Below are positions 1 through 5,527 of a stretch of DNA of 5,542 nucleotides, one piece after another. This DNA is from an uncultured Oscillospiraceae bacterium (GTDB taxonomy: Bacteria > Bacillota_A > Clostridia > Oscillospirales > Oscillospiraceae). A program made the translations under genes and the position numbers. Every line of letters starts with the position of its first letter. Positions within the stretch are counted from its first letter, which is position 1. The notes beneath the pieces were generated by a model, which saw only the letters and a program-made list of their open reading frames with translations, had not been told where the DNA came from and did not search any database. Location: the NCBI GenBank assembly GCA_900762245.1, contig CAAFFR010000117.1, positions 1-5,542 on the forward strand. Direction: 5' to 3'.

Positions 1-80
1 CTTCCCGTTTTGCAAAGGAAATATGAAAAGGAGGACGAAATTTCGTCCTCCTTTTCATATTTCCTTTGCAAAACGGGAAG
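1..80. repeat. Perfect 80-bp palindrome (40+40 bp, no spacer)
   Basis: Bases 1-40 are the exact reverse complement of bases 41-80, with no mismatch and no loop. The inner part (about 26-55, arms AAAAGGAGGACGAAA and its complement) resembles a Firmicutes intrinsic terminator ending in TTTT, so part of it could be the terminator of an upstream gene. The full 40-bp perfect arms are much longer than a terminator needs. Loop-free palindromes of this size are usually unstable in bacteria, and this one starts exactly at base 1, so a fold-back artefact at a contig end is a serious alternative. The right arm also contributes the -35 box of the nadE promoter. The repeat is certain; its origin is not. 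Confidence 0.95.
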
Positions 81-93
81 AATGTGGTATGAT
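66..93 (+). promoter_or_regulatory. Predicted sigma-A promoter of nadE (extended -10)
   Basis: The -35 box is TTGCAA (66-71) and the -10 box is TATGAT (88-93), separated by 16 bp. A TG dinucleotide at 85-86 gives an extended -10 (TGGTATGAT). Transcription would start near base 100, leaving a leader of about 25 nt before the nadE start. GATAAT at 91-96 is an alternative -10. The -35 lies in the right arm of the palindrome at 1-80. Confidence 0.6.
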
Positions 94-124
94 AATTCCA
101 TAAACTTTCTTTGGAGGGCTTCCT

Positions 125-2044
125 ATGCTGGACTACATCCGAATTGCCTGCGCCGTACCTGCTGTGAAGGTGGGCGACGTGAAGAAAAATACCGCAGATA
201 TCTGCGCCTATATGGCAAAAGCCGATGACCAAAACGCCGATATTGTCCTGTTTCCGGAACTAGCCATGACTGGCTACACCTGCGGCGACCTGTTTTACCA
301 GGAAACCCTCCACAGAGCTGTGGAAGCAGGGCTGATGCAGATCCTGGAATGCTCCCGCAGCTATCCTGCGTTAACGGCCGTGATCGGACTGCCTGTCCGG
401 ATGGGGATGCAGCTTGCCAACTGCGCGGCTGTGATCTCCGATGGCTGCATCCGCGGTCTGGTATCCAAAACTTTCCTGCCGGATTATGGCGGATTCAATG
501 AAAGCCGCTGGTTCTCCGCTGTGGAGGAGGGCACCTATGTGACCCTGGCAGGTCAGGAAGTCAGCTTGGGTACGGATCTGCTCTACCGGGTGGGAGAGAC
601 CACCGTCGGCATCGAGGTTTGCGAAGATCTCTGGGCACCCATCGCCCCCTCTTCCTTCCATGCCCTCAACGGTGCGGAGGTGATCCTGAATCTGGCTGCT
701 TCTCCGGAACAGGTTGGCGCAAAGCGCTCCCGGGCAGAGCTTGTGAAGGCACAGTCTGCAGCAGGCAAATGCGTTTACGCTTTCGTTTCCGCAGGCTGTA
801 CCGAATCTACCTCGGATCTGGTATTCTCCGGTCACAGTGTCATTGCTGAAAACGGTACCATTCTGGCAGAAAATGAAGGTGTGGTTGCCTCTGATTACCT
901 GCTGGTGCAGGACTGCGACCTGGGCCGTATCCGTGCCGAACGCCGGAAGAATGCCACTTTCCGCAGCTGCGCCCAGCGCTATGCCGGCGGCATGCTGACC
1001 ACTGTGGGCGGCACCGATGCCCTTCGCTCTGACGGCAGTCTGTATCCTCTGCAGAAACTGCCCTTTATTCCCTCCACCAAGGCAGAACGGCAGACTTATT
1101 GCAATGAAATTTTCCAGCTCCAGGTCACCGGCCTGAAGCAGCGGCTGACTGCCATCGGCGGCGCCAATGCAGTCATCGGTATTTCCGGCGGACTGGATTC
1201 CACCCTGGCTCTGTTGGTGGCGGTAGAAGCCATGCGGCAGCTGGGCCGTCCTACCACTGATGTCTATGGTGTCACCATGCCCTGCTTCGGCACCTCTGAC
1301 CGGACCTACAACAACGCCTGGGAACTGATGCGGACTCTGGGTATCAGCTCCAAGGAGATTGTCATTAAGGATGCGGTTTCCCTCCATTTTAAGGACATCG
1401 GTCATGACGAATCCATCCACAATGCCACCTATGAAAACGCCCAGGCCCGGGAACGTACCCAGATCCTTATGGACTACGCCAGCGTGGTAGGCGGCATCGT
1501 GGTGGGCACCGGCGACCTGAGCGAGCTGGCTCTGGGCTGGTGTACCTACAATGGTGACCATATGAGCATGTACAGCGTCAACGGCACTGTCCCCAAGACT
1601 CTGATGCGCTGGATGATCGATGCTATTTCCGAAACCGAAAGCTTCGCTGCCTCCAGGGCTGTTTTGAAGGATGTTCTGGATACCCCCATCAGCCCTGAAC
1701 TGCTGCCTCCCGATGCCGAGGGTAAGATCAGCCAGCAGACAGAAGACTTGGTTGGCCCCTATGCCCTCCATGACTTCTTCATTTACCACGCTCTGCGCTA
1801 TGGCTTTGCCCCTGAAAAGATTTACACCATGGCCTGCCGGGCTTTCGCCAATGACTTCGACACAGCCACCATCAAGAAGTGGCTCAAGAGCTTCTACCGC
1901 CGCTTCTTTACCCAGCAGTTTAAGCGAAACTGTATGCCCGACGGCGTGAAGGTGGGTGCAGTGGGCCTCGGACCCCGGGGCGACTGGACCATGCCCAGCG
2001 ATGCCAGTGCCAGAATCTGGCTGGAGGAAGCAGAACTCCTATAA
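125..2044 (+). CDS. nadE: Glutamine-dependent NAD+ synthetase
   Basis: This 639-residue cytosolic enzyme catalyses the last step of NAD+ synthesis: it amidates nicotinic acid adenine dinucleotide using ATP and ammonia released from glutamine. The N-terminal nitrilase-type glutaminase domain (about 1-270) shows the expected Glu-Lys-Cys triad: E45 in FPELAMTGY, K115 in SKTFLPDY and C166 in GIEVCEDLW. The C-terminal synthetase domain (about 320-610) has the ATP pyrophosphatase loop SGGLDS at 354-359, ENAQARERTQIL at 437-448, GTGDLSELALGW at 461-472 and QQTEDLVGPYALHDFF at 537-552. The length fits the two-domain family, as in the roughly 680-residue mycobacterial enzyme, and not the short ammonia-dependent form. 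The ATG at 125 is preceded by GGAGGG (113-118) with a 6-nt spacer. It appears monocistronic and converges on dpaB. All key residues are present and nothing suggests damage. Confidence 0.97.
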   Translation: MLDYIRIACAVPAVKVGDVKKNTADICAYMAKADDQNADIVLFPELAMTGYTCGDLFYQETLHRAVEAGLMQILECSRSYPALTAVIGLPVRMGMQLANCAAVISDGCIRGLVSKTFLPDYGGFNESRWFSAVEEGTYVTLAGQEVSLGTDLLYRVGETTVGIEVCEDLWAPIAPSSFHALNGAEVILNLAASPEQVGAKRSRAELVKAQSAAGKCVYAFVSAGCTESTSDLVFSGHSVIAENGTILAENEGVVASDYLLVQDCDLGRIRAERRKNATFRSCAQRYAGGMLTTVGGTDALRSDGSLYPLQKLPFIPSTKAERQTYCNEIFQLQVTGLKQRLTAIGGANAVIGISGGLDSTLALLVAVEAMRQLGRPTTDVYGVTMPCFGTSDRTYNNAWELMRTLGISSKEIVIKDAVSLHFKDIGHDESIHNATYENAQARERTQILMDYASVVGGIVVGTGDLSELALGWCTYNGDHMSMYSVNGTVPKTLMRWMIDAISETESFAASRAVLKDVLDTPISPELLPPDAEGKISQQTEDLVGPYALHDFFIYHALRYGFAPEKIYTMACRAFANDFDTATIKKWLKSFYRRFFTQQFKRNCMPDGVKVGAVGLGPRGDWTMPSDASARIWLEEAELL

Positions 2045-2049
2045 ATAAT

Positions 2050-2077
2050 GTAGAGGCGATTCGGAAATCGTCCCTGC
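2050..2077. repeat. Degenerate short palindromic intergenic element
   Basis: Two 12-base arms, GTAGAGGCGATT (2050-2061) and AATCGTCCCTGC (2066-2077), flank a CGGA loop. They pair at nine Watson-Crick positions and two G-U positions, with one A-C mismatch; all three departures from perfect symmetry are transitions. The pattern resembles the GTAGGGGCG...CGCCCCTAC type of small palindromes that I recall from intergenic regions of gut Clostridia, which would make this a decayed copy. That link is from memory and not tested. It lies 5 bp after the nadE stop and just before the shared terminator, so it could instead simply be part of the nadE mRNA 3' end. Confidence 0.45.
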
Positions 2078-2080
2078 AAG

Positions 2081-2123
2081 AAACAGCATACCCGTGCTTC
2101 AAAGGCAGAGGGTATGCTGTTTT
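2081..2123. terminator. Bidirectional intrinsic terminator between nadE and dpaB
   Basis: A perfect 13-bp stem, AAACAGCATACCC (2081-2093) with GGGTATGCTGTTT (2110-2122), closes a 16-nt loop that can form an inner TGC/GCA pairing. The stem ends in a T run on both strands (TTTT at 2120-2123 on plus, TTT on minus). It lies between two convergent genes, so it can serve both nadE and the dpaAB transcript. The T runs are short, so termination may be incomplete. Confidence 0.75.
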
Positions 2124-2139
2124 GCATATCAGAAAACTT

Positions 2140-2706
2140 CTAATTTTGCAAAAGCACAGGCTGAATCTGCCGCCCTTCCAGCGCGGCATCCAGCGTTTGG
2201 GGAATCTGGGTAAAATCAGCTACCAGACTGGTGGGCTTTCCTTTGGCATCGTCCTGCCCGAAGGGGACGAAATAGTAATGCTTTCGTGCTAACAGCCGTC
2301 CGATATTTTCCGCGGCGCCTGCCAGCCCGTCGTTGGTGGAAACAGCAATCACAACAGGCCGCCCATTCCGCAGATGACTTTTTGCTGCCATAGTCACAGG
2401 GCCATCGGCAATGCTGTGAGCTAGCTTTGCTAAGGTATTCCCGGTGCAGGGGGCAATGACAAGGGCATCCAGCAGTTTTTTTGGTCCGATGGGTTCGGCC
2501 TGGGCGATGGTATGCAGCGGCTCATTGCCGCAGATTTCCCGGGCGGCGGCAAGGTGTTCCTTTGCGCTGCCGAATCGGCTGTCCGTTTCGTAGGATGCGT
2601 CAGAAAAAATGGGGATCACCTCGTAATCCCGGGTCAGCAGCTCCATCACCGGAAACACTTTGGCGTAGGTGCAGAAGGAACCGCACAGGGCAAAACCGAT
2701 GGTCAT
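2140..2706 (-). CDS. dpaB: Dipicolinate synthase subunit B
   Basis: This 188-residue protein matches the DpaB/SpoVFB family, the second subunit of dipicolinate synthase. In the sporulating mother cell, DpaA and DpaB together make dipicolinic acid from the lysine-pathway intermediate 4-hydroxy-tetrahydrodipicolinate; the acid is then loaded into the spore core as its calcium chelate. The fold is flavoprotein-like. Visible family features are the N-terminal strand and loop GFALCGSFCTYAKV (4-17), ALVIAPCTGNTLAKLAHSIADGPV (81-104, quoted here only by its ends ALVIAPCTGNT and SIADGPV), the AAKSHLRNGRPVVIAVSTND stretch (107-126) and a C-terminal YYFVPFGQDD (144-153). The ATG at 2706 overlaps the dpaA stop by 4 bases (ATGA), and AAGGAGG lies 7 nt upstream within the end of dpaA, so the two are translationally coupled. 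The length is close to that of the Bacillus subtilis subunit (about 200 residues). Confidence 0.93.
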   Translation of the reverse strand: MTIGFALCGSFCTYAKVFPVMELLTRDYEVIPIFSDASYETDSRFGSAKEHLAAAREICGNEPLHTIAQAEPIGPKKLLDALVIAPCTGNTLAKLAHSIADGPVTMAAKSHLRNGRPVVIAVSTNDGLAGAAENIGRLLARKHYYFVPFGQDDAKGKPTSLVADFTQIPQTLDAALEGRQIQPVLLQN

Positions 2707-3461
2707 AGGGAAGCCTCCTTGAAATGCTGCAAGATAGTTTGGGCAATGAGCCTCCCGGAAGATTCCGGGGCATATTTCCCGGGAAGCCCCCGGGCGACCA
2801 CAACATCCTTGCCCTCTATCCCGGGTTTGGATGCGAGGTCGATCTTTACGCAGTTTCTGCAGGCAGATAACTGCTCTGCGGAAAGCACCATCTCCGGGAC
2901 AGTGTTGAAAATCAGTCCCATTTTTGATAGATGTCCTTCTATATTTAAATAGTCTACAGCATCAAAACCCAATGCTTCTGCCATAGCCCGGTCGCTTTCC
3001 TTCCGGGCGGCAATGGTGACGGAGGCACCCATTGCGTTCAGAAGCTGCCCCAGACATTTTCCAATCCGTCCCCAGCCCAGAATCAGCGTTGGGGTGTCGG
3101 TGAATGTGGTTTTCAGCAGCGGCGCAGCAACCCGCAGAGCGCAATCTGCGGTAATGGCAGCGTTGACTGCCAGATACCGCTGGCATTTCAATAGGTCCAG
3201 TTTCTGATATGTAAATAAGGAAAGGTCATTTAAATTCCCGCCGATGACGGTGATGTCAGACGGCAGCATGGAAAGAATTTTGCGGATATCCTCACCGCTC
3301 CGCAGAATACCCATATCTGCAAAACTGGGCACATCCAGCAGCAGATGGGTCACTTCCGGCGTGGGATGATCCACAAGGACAATTTTCTCCGCAGTCAGAC
3401 AGTCGGCTGCAAAACGGCAGGCTTCGGTACTGCCCACCGGGTAGATCAGAGGTTTCGTCAT
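2703..3461 (-). CDS. dpaA: Dipicolinate synthase subunit A
   Basis: This 252-residue protein is the DpaA/SpoVFA subunit, the NAD(P)-binding dehydrogenase-like partner of DpaB. A Rossmann motif GWGRIG is at 129-134, in LILGWGRIGKCLGQLL. Other family features are FNTVPEMVLS (185-194), IDLASKPG (207-214) and a C-terminal ARGLPGKYAPESSGRLIA (223-240). It is shorter than the roughly 297-residue B. subtilis protein, mainly in the N-terminal part. Where many relatives have a PTAEGAI-like stretch before the Rossmann domain, this one reads ITADCAL (103-109). I chose the ATG at 3461 (MTKPLIYPVG) because it starts directly at the first predicted strand and has AAGGAG 7 nt upstream. An in-frame ATG at 3491 with AGGAGG 5 nt upstream would add 10 residues (MHILERRSDE) and cannot be excluded. 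It is first in the dpaAB operon. No convincing sigma-K or sigma-E promoter was found upstream. Confidence 0.93.
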   Translation of the reverse strand: MTKPLIYPVGSTEACRFAADCLTAEKIVLVDHPTPEVTHLLLDVPSFADMGILRSGEDIRKILSMLPSDITVIGGNLNDLSLFTYQKLDLLKCQRYLAVNAAITADCALRVAAPLLKTTFTDTPTLILGWGRIGKCLGQLLNAMGASVTIAARKESDRAMAEALGFDAVDYLNIEGHLSKMGLIFNTVPEMVLSAEQLSACRNCVKIDLASKPGIEGKDVVVARGLPGKYAPESSGRLIAQTILQHFKEASL

Positions 3462-3468
3462 TTCATCA

Positions 3469-3474
3469 CTCCTT
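3469..3474 (-). promoter_or_regulatory. Ribosome binding site supporting the downstream dpaA start
   Basis: On the minus strand this reads AAGGAG, 7 nt before the ATG at 3461. A second site, AGGAGG, lies 5 nt before the in-frame ATG at 3491. Both pairs are good by Clostridia standards, so sequence alone cannot settle the start. The shorter form fits the fold better. Confidence 0.5.
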
Positions 3475-3509
3475 CGCTCCAGAATATGCATCCGGTCCTC
3501 CTAATGTGC

Positions 3510-3538
3510 TTGATTTTTTTAAAATCCACAGGTATAAT
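3510..3538 (+). promoter_or_regulatory. Sigma-A promoter of the DUF4364-ycxB-like operon
   Basis: TTGATT (3510-3515) and a perfect TATAAT (3533-3538) are separated by 17 bp, close to the sigma-A consensus. The start would be near base 3545, only about 14 nt before the ATG at 3559. That leaves just enough leader for the GAGGTGA ribosome binding site. It lies in the short divergent region shared with dpaA. Confidence 0.8.
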
Positions 3539-3546
3539 GATGGCAA

Positions 3547-3553
3547 GAGGTGA
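3547..3553 (+). promoter_or_regulatory. Ribosome binding site deciding the DUF4364 start
   Basis: GAGGTGA matches seven consecutive bases of the anti-Shine-Dalgarno complement and sits 5 nt before the ATG at 3559. An in-frame GTG at 3550 lies inside this site, and almost at the predicted transcription start, so it is unlikely to be used. Confidence 0.75.
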
Positions 3554-3558
3554 AAAAT

Positions 3559-4101
3559 ATGCAGAGACTTGGTTTTATTCACGATATGATGGATGTGAAG
3601 GTTCTGATCCTGTTCGTTATGGCCCGGGTCAATTATCCCGTCAATATCCAACAGATTTATGAGCTGTGCTATCAGGACGACTGTCTGAGTTATTTTGATG
3701 TCTGTACTGCGGTACCGGAGATGGTAAAGTCCGGCCACCTGAAGGAACTGGAAAACGACTGCTATGAGATCACGGAAAAGGGGAAAGCCGACGGCTCCCT
3801 GACGGAGGACTCTATTGCCTACACGGTAAAGTGCAAGGCAGACAATGCTGTCAACCGTTTTAACCGCCAGATCCGCCGCAGCAGCTTCGTCAAGACACAG
3901 ATCATTCCCAGAGAGGGCGGCGATTTCTCCGTCATCATGGCCCTGGACGATGAAGCAGGCAATCTGATGACCCTGGAGCTCATGGCCCCAAACCAGCGTC
4001 AGGCTGTCCGCCTGGGCCGCCTGTTCGAAAAGAAAGCAGAAGCTGTGTATAATTTGACCATGGCAGAACTGCTGGATGAAGAGGACGAGGCGGAAGATTA
4101 A
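3559..4101 (+). CDS. DUF4364 family protein, winged-helix-like
   Basis: This 180-residue protein resembles the DUF4364 family of Clostridia, which has no established function to my knowledge. The N-terminal third (about 10-75) reads like a winged helix: a hydrophobic first helix MDVKVLILFVMARV (11-24), a helix pair around VNIQQIYELCYQDDCLSYFDVCTA (28-51), a helix starting VPEMVKSGHL (52-61), and a wing ending YEITEKGK (69-76). The rest holds a basic stretch NRFNRQIRRSS (99-109), a beta-rich segment and an acidic tail ending LDEEDEAED. There is no signal peptide or membrane segment. This suggests a cytosolic DNA-binding or regulatory protein, but that is inference from the fold pattern. The start is fixed by GAGGTGA 5 nt upstream. 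It is first in an operon with the YcxB-like gene 34 bp downstream, and divergent from dpaA. Confidence 0.8.
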   Translation: MQRLGFIHDMMDVKVLILFVMARVNYPVNIQQIYELCYQDDCLSYFDVCTAVPEMVKSGHLKELENDCYEITEKGKADGSLTEDSIAYTVKCKADNAVNRFNRQIRRSSFVKTQIIPREGGDFSVIMALDDEAGNLMTLELMAPNQRQAVRLGRLFEKKAEAVYNLTMAELLDEEDEAED

Positions 4102-4135
4102 AGAGCCGAAACGTCAGGAAAGGAGAGGGAAGTAG

Positions 4136-4657
4136 ATGCAGTATAGTTTTGAAACCACCTACGATCAGAAAACCCTGACGGTCATGGCCAGATGCCTCCG
4201 GAAAACTGTGAGAAGATCCAGAAGCAAGCGGAGTCATATCTACGGCTGGATTGTTGTTGTACTGGCGCTCCTTTTGTCCTTTTCTTCCGGTGAGGTTACA
4301 GTCAAATCAATCGTAACCTGGCTTGTTGCCTTGATAATTGTCCTTGCGCTCCTGTTTGAAGACCGGCTGAACGGTTATTTTGCCCGGAAGCGCATGCTGA
4401 AAGGGACGGAAAAAGCGTTTTCCACCTTTGACACGGAGAGGGTGAATACCTTCCTCTCTGAAACCGCGATCGGTAAAACAGAATTTTCCTATGACGGCAT
4501 TCTTCTGGTGGCGGAAACGCCGGGATACTTCGTGTTCCTGCTCAGCGCGAGCCATGCCCAGATCTATGACAAAGCCAGCCTGTCGGGAGGAACGCCAGAA
4601 CAGTTCAGAGCCTATATTACGGGGAAAACCAATAAGGAAATTATACCGGTTAAATAA
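4136..4657 (+). CDS. YcxB-like small membrane protein
   Basis: This 173-residue protein resembles the YcxB-like family, whose function is unknown. A short cytosolic N-terminus with a very basic stretch RKTVRRSRSKR (22-32) precedes two hydrophobic helices, about 36-50 (YGWIVVVLALLLSFS) and about 58-74 (SIVTWLVALIIVLALLF). A soluble C-terminal domain follows. Its part from about 115 to 161 has the typical YcxB layout: strand FSYDGILLVAET, then GYFVFLLSASHAQIYDK, then EQFRAYI. Positive charges on both sides of the helix pair suggest that both ends face the cytoplasm. The ATG at 4136 follows an AGGAGAGGG purine run. The gene is second in the DUF4364 operon, and a terminator begins within 10 bp of its stop. 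Being cotranscribed with a winged-helix-like protein hints at a shared role but does not show one. Confidence 0.75.
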   Translation: MQYSFETTYDQKTLTVMARCLRKTVRRSRSKRSHIYGWIVVVLALLLSFSSGEVTVKSIVTWLVALIIVLALLFEDRLNGYFARKRMLKGTEKAFSTFDTERVNTFLSETAIGKTEFSYDGILLVAETPGYFVFLLSASHAQIYDKASLSGGTPEQFRAYITGKTNKEIIPVK

Positions 4658-4660
4658 TAC

Positions 4661-4702
4661 AAAAGATCCTTCCTTTGCATGAAGCACAGGGAGGATTTTT
4701 TT
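4661..4702 (+). terminator. Intrinsic terminator of the DUF4364-ycxB-like operon
   Basis: ATCCTTCCT (4666-4674) pairs with AGGGAGGAT (4688-4696), a 9-bp stem with one U-G wobble. It is extended inward by TGC/GCA around an ATGAA loop and followed by seven Ts (4696-4702). The AAAA at 4661-4664 could pair with part of the T run. The site is just after the stop at 4657. Confidence 0.9.
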
Positions 4703-4715
4703 GTCATGGGTACCC

Positions 4716-4744
4716 TTGCCGCTTCAACCAAATCATGGTATAGT
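4716..4744 (+). promoter_or_regulatory. Predicted sigma-A promoter of hpf (extended -10)
   Basis: TTGCCG (4716-4721) and TATAGT (4739-4744) are 17 bp apart, with TG at 4736-4737 giving an extended -10 (TGGTATAGT). The start would be near 4751, immediately at the CACCGG hairpin. The upstream terminator and this promoter make hpf a separate transcription unit. Confidence 0.7.
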
Positions 4745-4751
4745 AAAGGTA

Positions 4752-4767
4752 CACCGGAAGACCGGTG
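4752..4767 (+). promoter_or_regulatory. GC-rich hairpin at the predicted 5' end of hpf mRNA
   Basis: CACCGG (4752-4757) and CCGGTG (4762-4767) form a perfect 6-bp stem with an AAGA loop. It begins about where transcription should start and ends 6 nt before the AAGGAG site at 4774-4779. It may be a 5' stabilising stem-loop, or an operator overlapping +1. Neither role is shown by sequence alone. Confidence 0.5.
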
Positions 4768-4788
4768 ACACGAAAGGAGCTGCCGCAT

Positions 4789-5325
4789 ATGAAATTTCAG
4801 TTTAGAGAAAAGAAAGTCAAACTCCCCGGTAATGTCCACGCTTATGCTGAAAAGAAAGTAATGAAGCTGGCACGGTATTTTGAGGAGGATGCGGAAGCAG
4901 TAATTGTATTCTCTGTGGAGAAGAACCGGAATAAGGCAGAACTCACCGTTCACGGCGCGGGTACCTGGTTCCGGGCAAGTGAAAGCACATCCGATATGTT
5001 TGCCTCCATCGATGCAGCGGTGGCGACGATCGAAGGTCAGATTCGTAAGAATAAGACCCGTCTGGCACGCCGCCTGAAGCAGGATGCCTTTGTCCGCAGT
5101 GTGCAGGAGGAGACCTCTTTTGTGCCCGATGCGGAGGAAGACCTGAGCATCACCAAGATCAAGCAGTTCTATTTTAAGCCTATGACCCGGGAAGAAGCGG
5201 TCATGCAGATGAACCTGCTGGATCATAACTTCTTTGCCTTCCGGGACGAGGATAACGGCGGTGCCTTCGCTGTTGTATACCGCAGAAACGAAGGTGGCTA
5301 TGGCCTGATCGATGATGCAGAGTAA
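4789..5325 (+). CDS. hpf: Ribosome hibernation promoting factor, long form
   Basis: This 178-residue protein is a long-form HPF, which binds 70S ribosomes in stationary phase or stress and joins two of them into inactive 100S dimers. The N-terminal HPF/RaiA domain (about 1-100) starts MKFQFREKKVKLPGNVHAYAEKK (cited here as 1-23, key part REKKVKLPGNVHAYAEKK) and continues with FSVEKNRNKAELTVHGAG (41-58) and the DMFASIDAAVATIEGQIRK helix (69-87). A linker (about 100-118) leads to the C-terminal dimerisation domain (about 120-176), with ITKIKQFYFKPMTREEAV (121-138), MNLLDHNFFAFRD (141-153) and VVYRRNEGGYGLI (162-174). The length matches long HPF in Firmicutes, and the C-terminal domain separates it from the short enterobacterial form. 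The ATG at 4789 has AAGGAG 9 nt upstream. An in-frame GTG at 4765 would add 8 residues but lies before that site and in the hairpin. Flanking terminators make it monocistronic. Confidence 0.95.
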   Translation: MKFQFREKKVKLPGNVHAYAEKKVMKLARYFEEDAEAVIVFSVEKNRNKAELTVHGAGTWFRASESTSDMFASIDAAVATIEGQIRKNKTRLARRLKQDAFVRSVQEETSFVPDAEEDLSITKIKQFYFKPMTREEAVMQMNLLDHNFFAFRDEDNGGAFAVVYRRNEGGYGLIDDAE

Positions 5326-5342
5326 CTGACAATATATAGTAT

Positions 5343-5369
5343 AAGGAGCCTTGAAAAAGGCTCCTTTTT
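5343..5369 (+). terminator. Intrinsic terminator of hpf
   Basis: AAGGAGCCTT (5343-5352) and AAGGCTCCTT (5357-5366) form a perfect 10-bp stem closed by a GAAA tetraloop (5353-5356), followed by TTTTT (5365-5369). It starts 17 bp after the hpf stop. This is a textbook rho-independent terminator. Confidence 0.93.
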
Positions 5370-5410
5370 CTTTGGGAAAAGCGCACGAAAAAAGACGGAG
5401 AATTTTGTTG

Positions 5411-5527
5411 AAAAGTGCTTGACAAAATAGAGTCTGTGTGCTAGTATATGCAAGTTGCCGCGAGGTGACAAAATAAAACAGCAAATCCGAAAGAAACTTG
5501 AAAAGAACTGAAAAAGTACTTGACAAA
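5411..5527 (+). repeat. Direct repeat around the two -35 boxes
   Basis: AAAAGTGCTTGACAAA (5411-5426) recurs as AAAAGTACTTGACAAA (5512-5527), 15 of 16 bases identical and 101 bp apart. TTGAAAAG also occurs twice (5408-5415 and 5498-5505), and TGACAAAATA occurs at 5420-5429 and 5466-5475. The 15/16 match covers the -35 region of each promoter, which suggests duplication of a promoter module or shared selection on both. Confidence 0.8.
5419..5447 (+). promoter_or_regulatory. Strong sigma-A promoter, upstream of two in tandem
   Basis: A consensus TTGACA (5419-5424) is followed after 17 bp by TAGTAT (5442-5447), with TG at 5439-5440 giving an extended -10 (TGCTAGTAT). The start would be near 5454. 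No coding region follows inside the window. The context AAAAGTGCTTGACAAA recurs at the second promoter, so the two probably serve the same downstream gene. Confidence 0.75.

Noticed and set aside
10..228. A 72-codon frame on plus through the palindrome into nadE
   Set aside because: It reads through the palindrome and the nadE promoter and overlaps the start of nadE in another frame. The translation resembles nothing.
371..1789. A 472-codon open frame on the minus strand opposite nadE
   Set aside because: It lies fully inside a well-supported nadE. Its translation is low in recognisable motifs and looks like the mirror of GC-biased codons.
2512..2952. A 146-codon frame on plus opposite dpaA and dpaB
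   Set aside because: It is antisense to two recognised genes and has no motif of its own.
3512..3526. GATTTT/AAAATC inverted repeat in the DUF4364 promoter spacer
   Set aside because: The AT-only arms are six bases long with a 3-base loop, easily due to chance in an AT-rich promoter.
3553..3561. A CATATTTTT stretch on minus resembling a sigma-K -10 box for dpaA
   Set aside because: There is no AC at the right distance upstream, and it would give a leader about 65 to 100 nt long starting inside the DUF4364 start codon.
5465..5493. A third TTGACA-like box (GTGACA at 5465-5470) between the tandem promoters
   Set aside because: No -10-like hexamer is found 16-18 bp downstream; it is best seen as part of the repeated TGACAAAATA sequence.
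4612..5526. A 304-codon open frame on the minus strand across hpf
   Set aside because: It spans two terminators, the hpf promoter and the whole hpf gene, with no recognisable domain; hpf on plus is clearly real.
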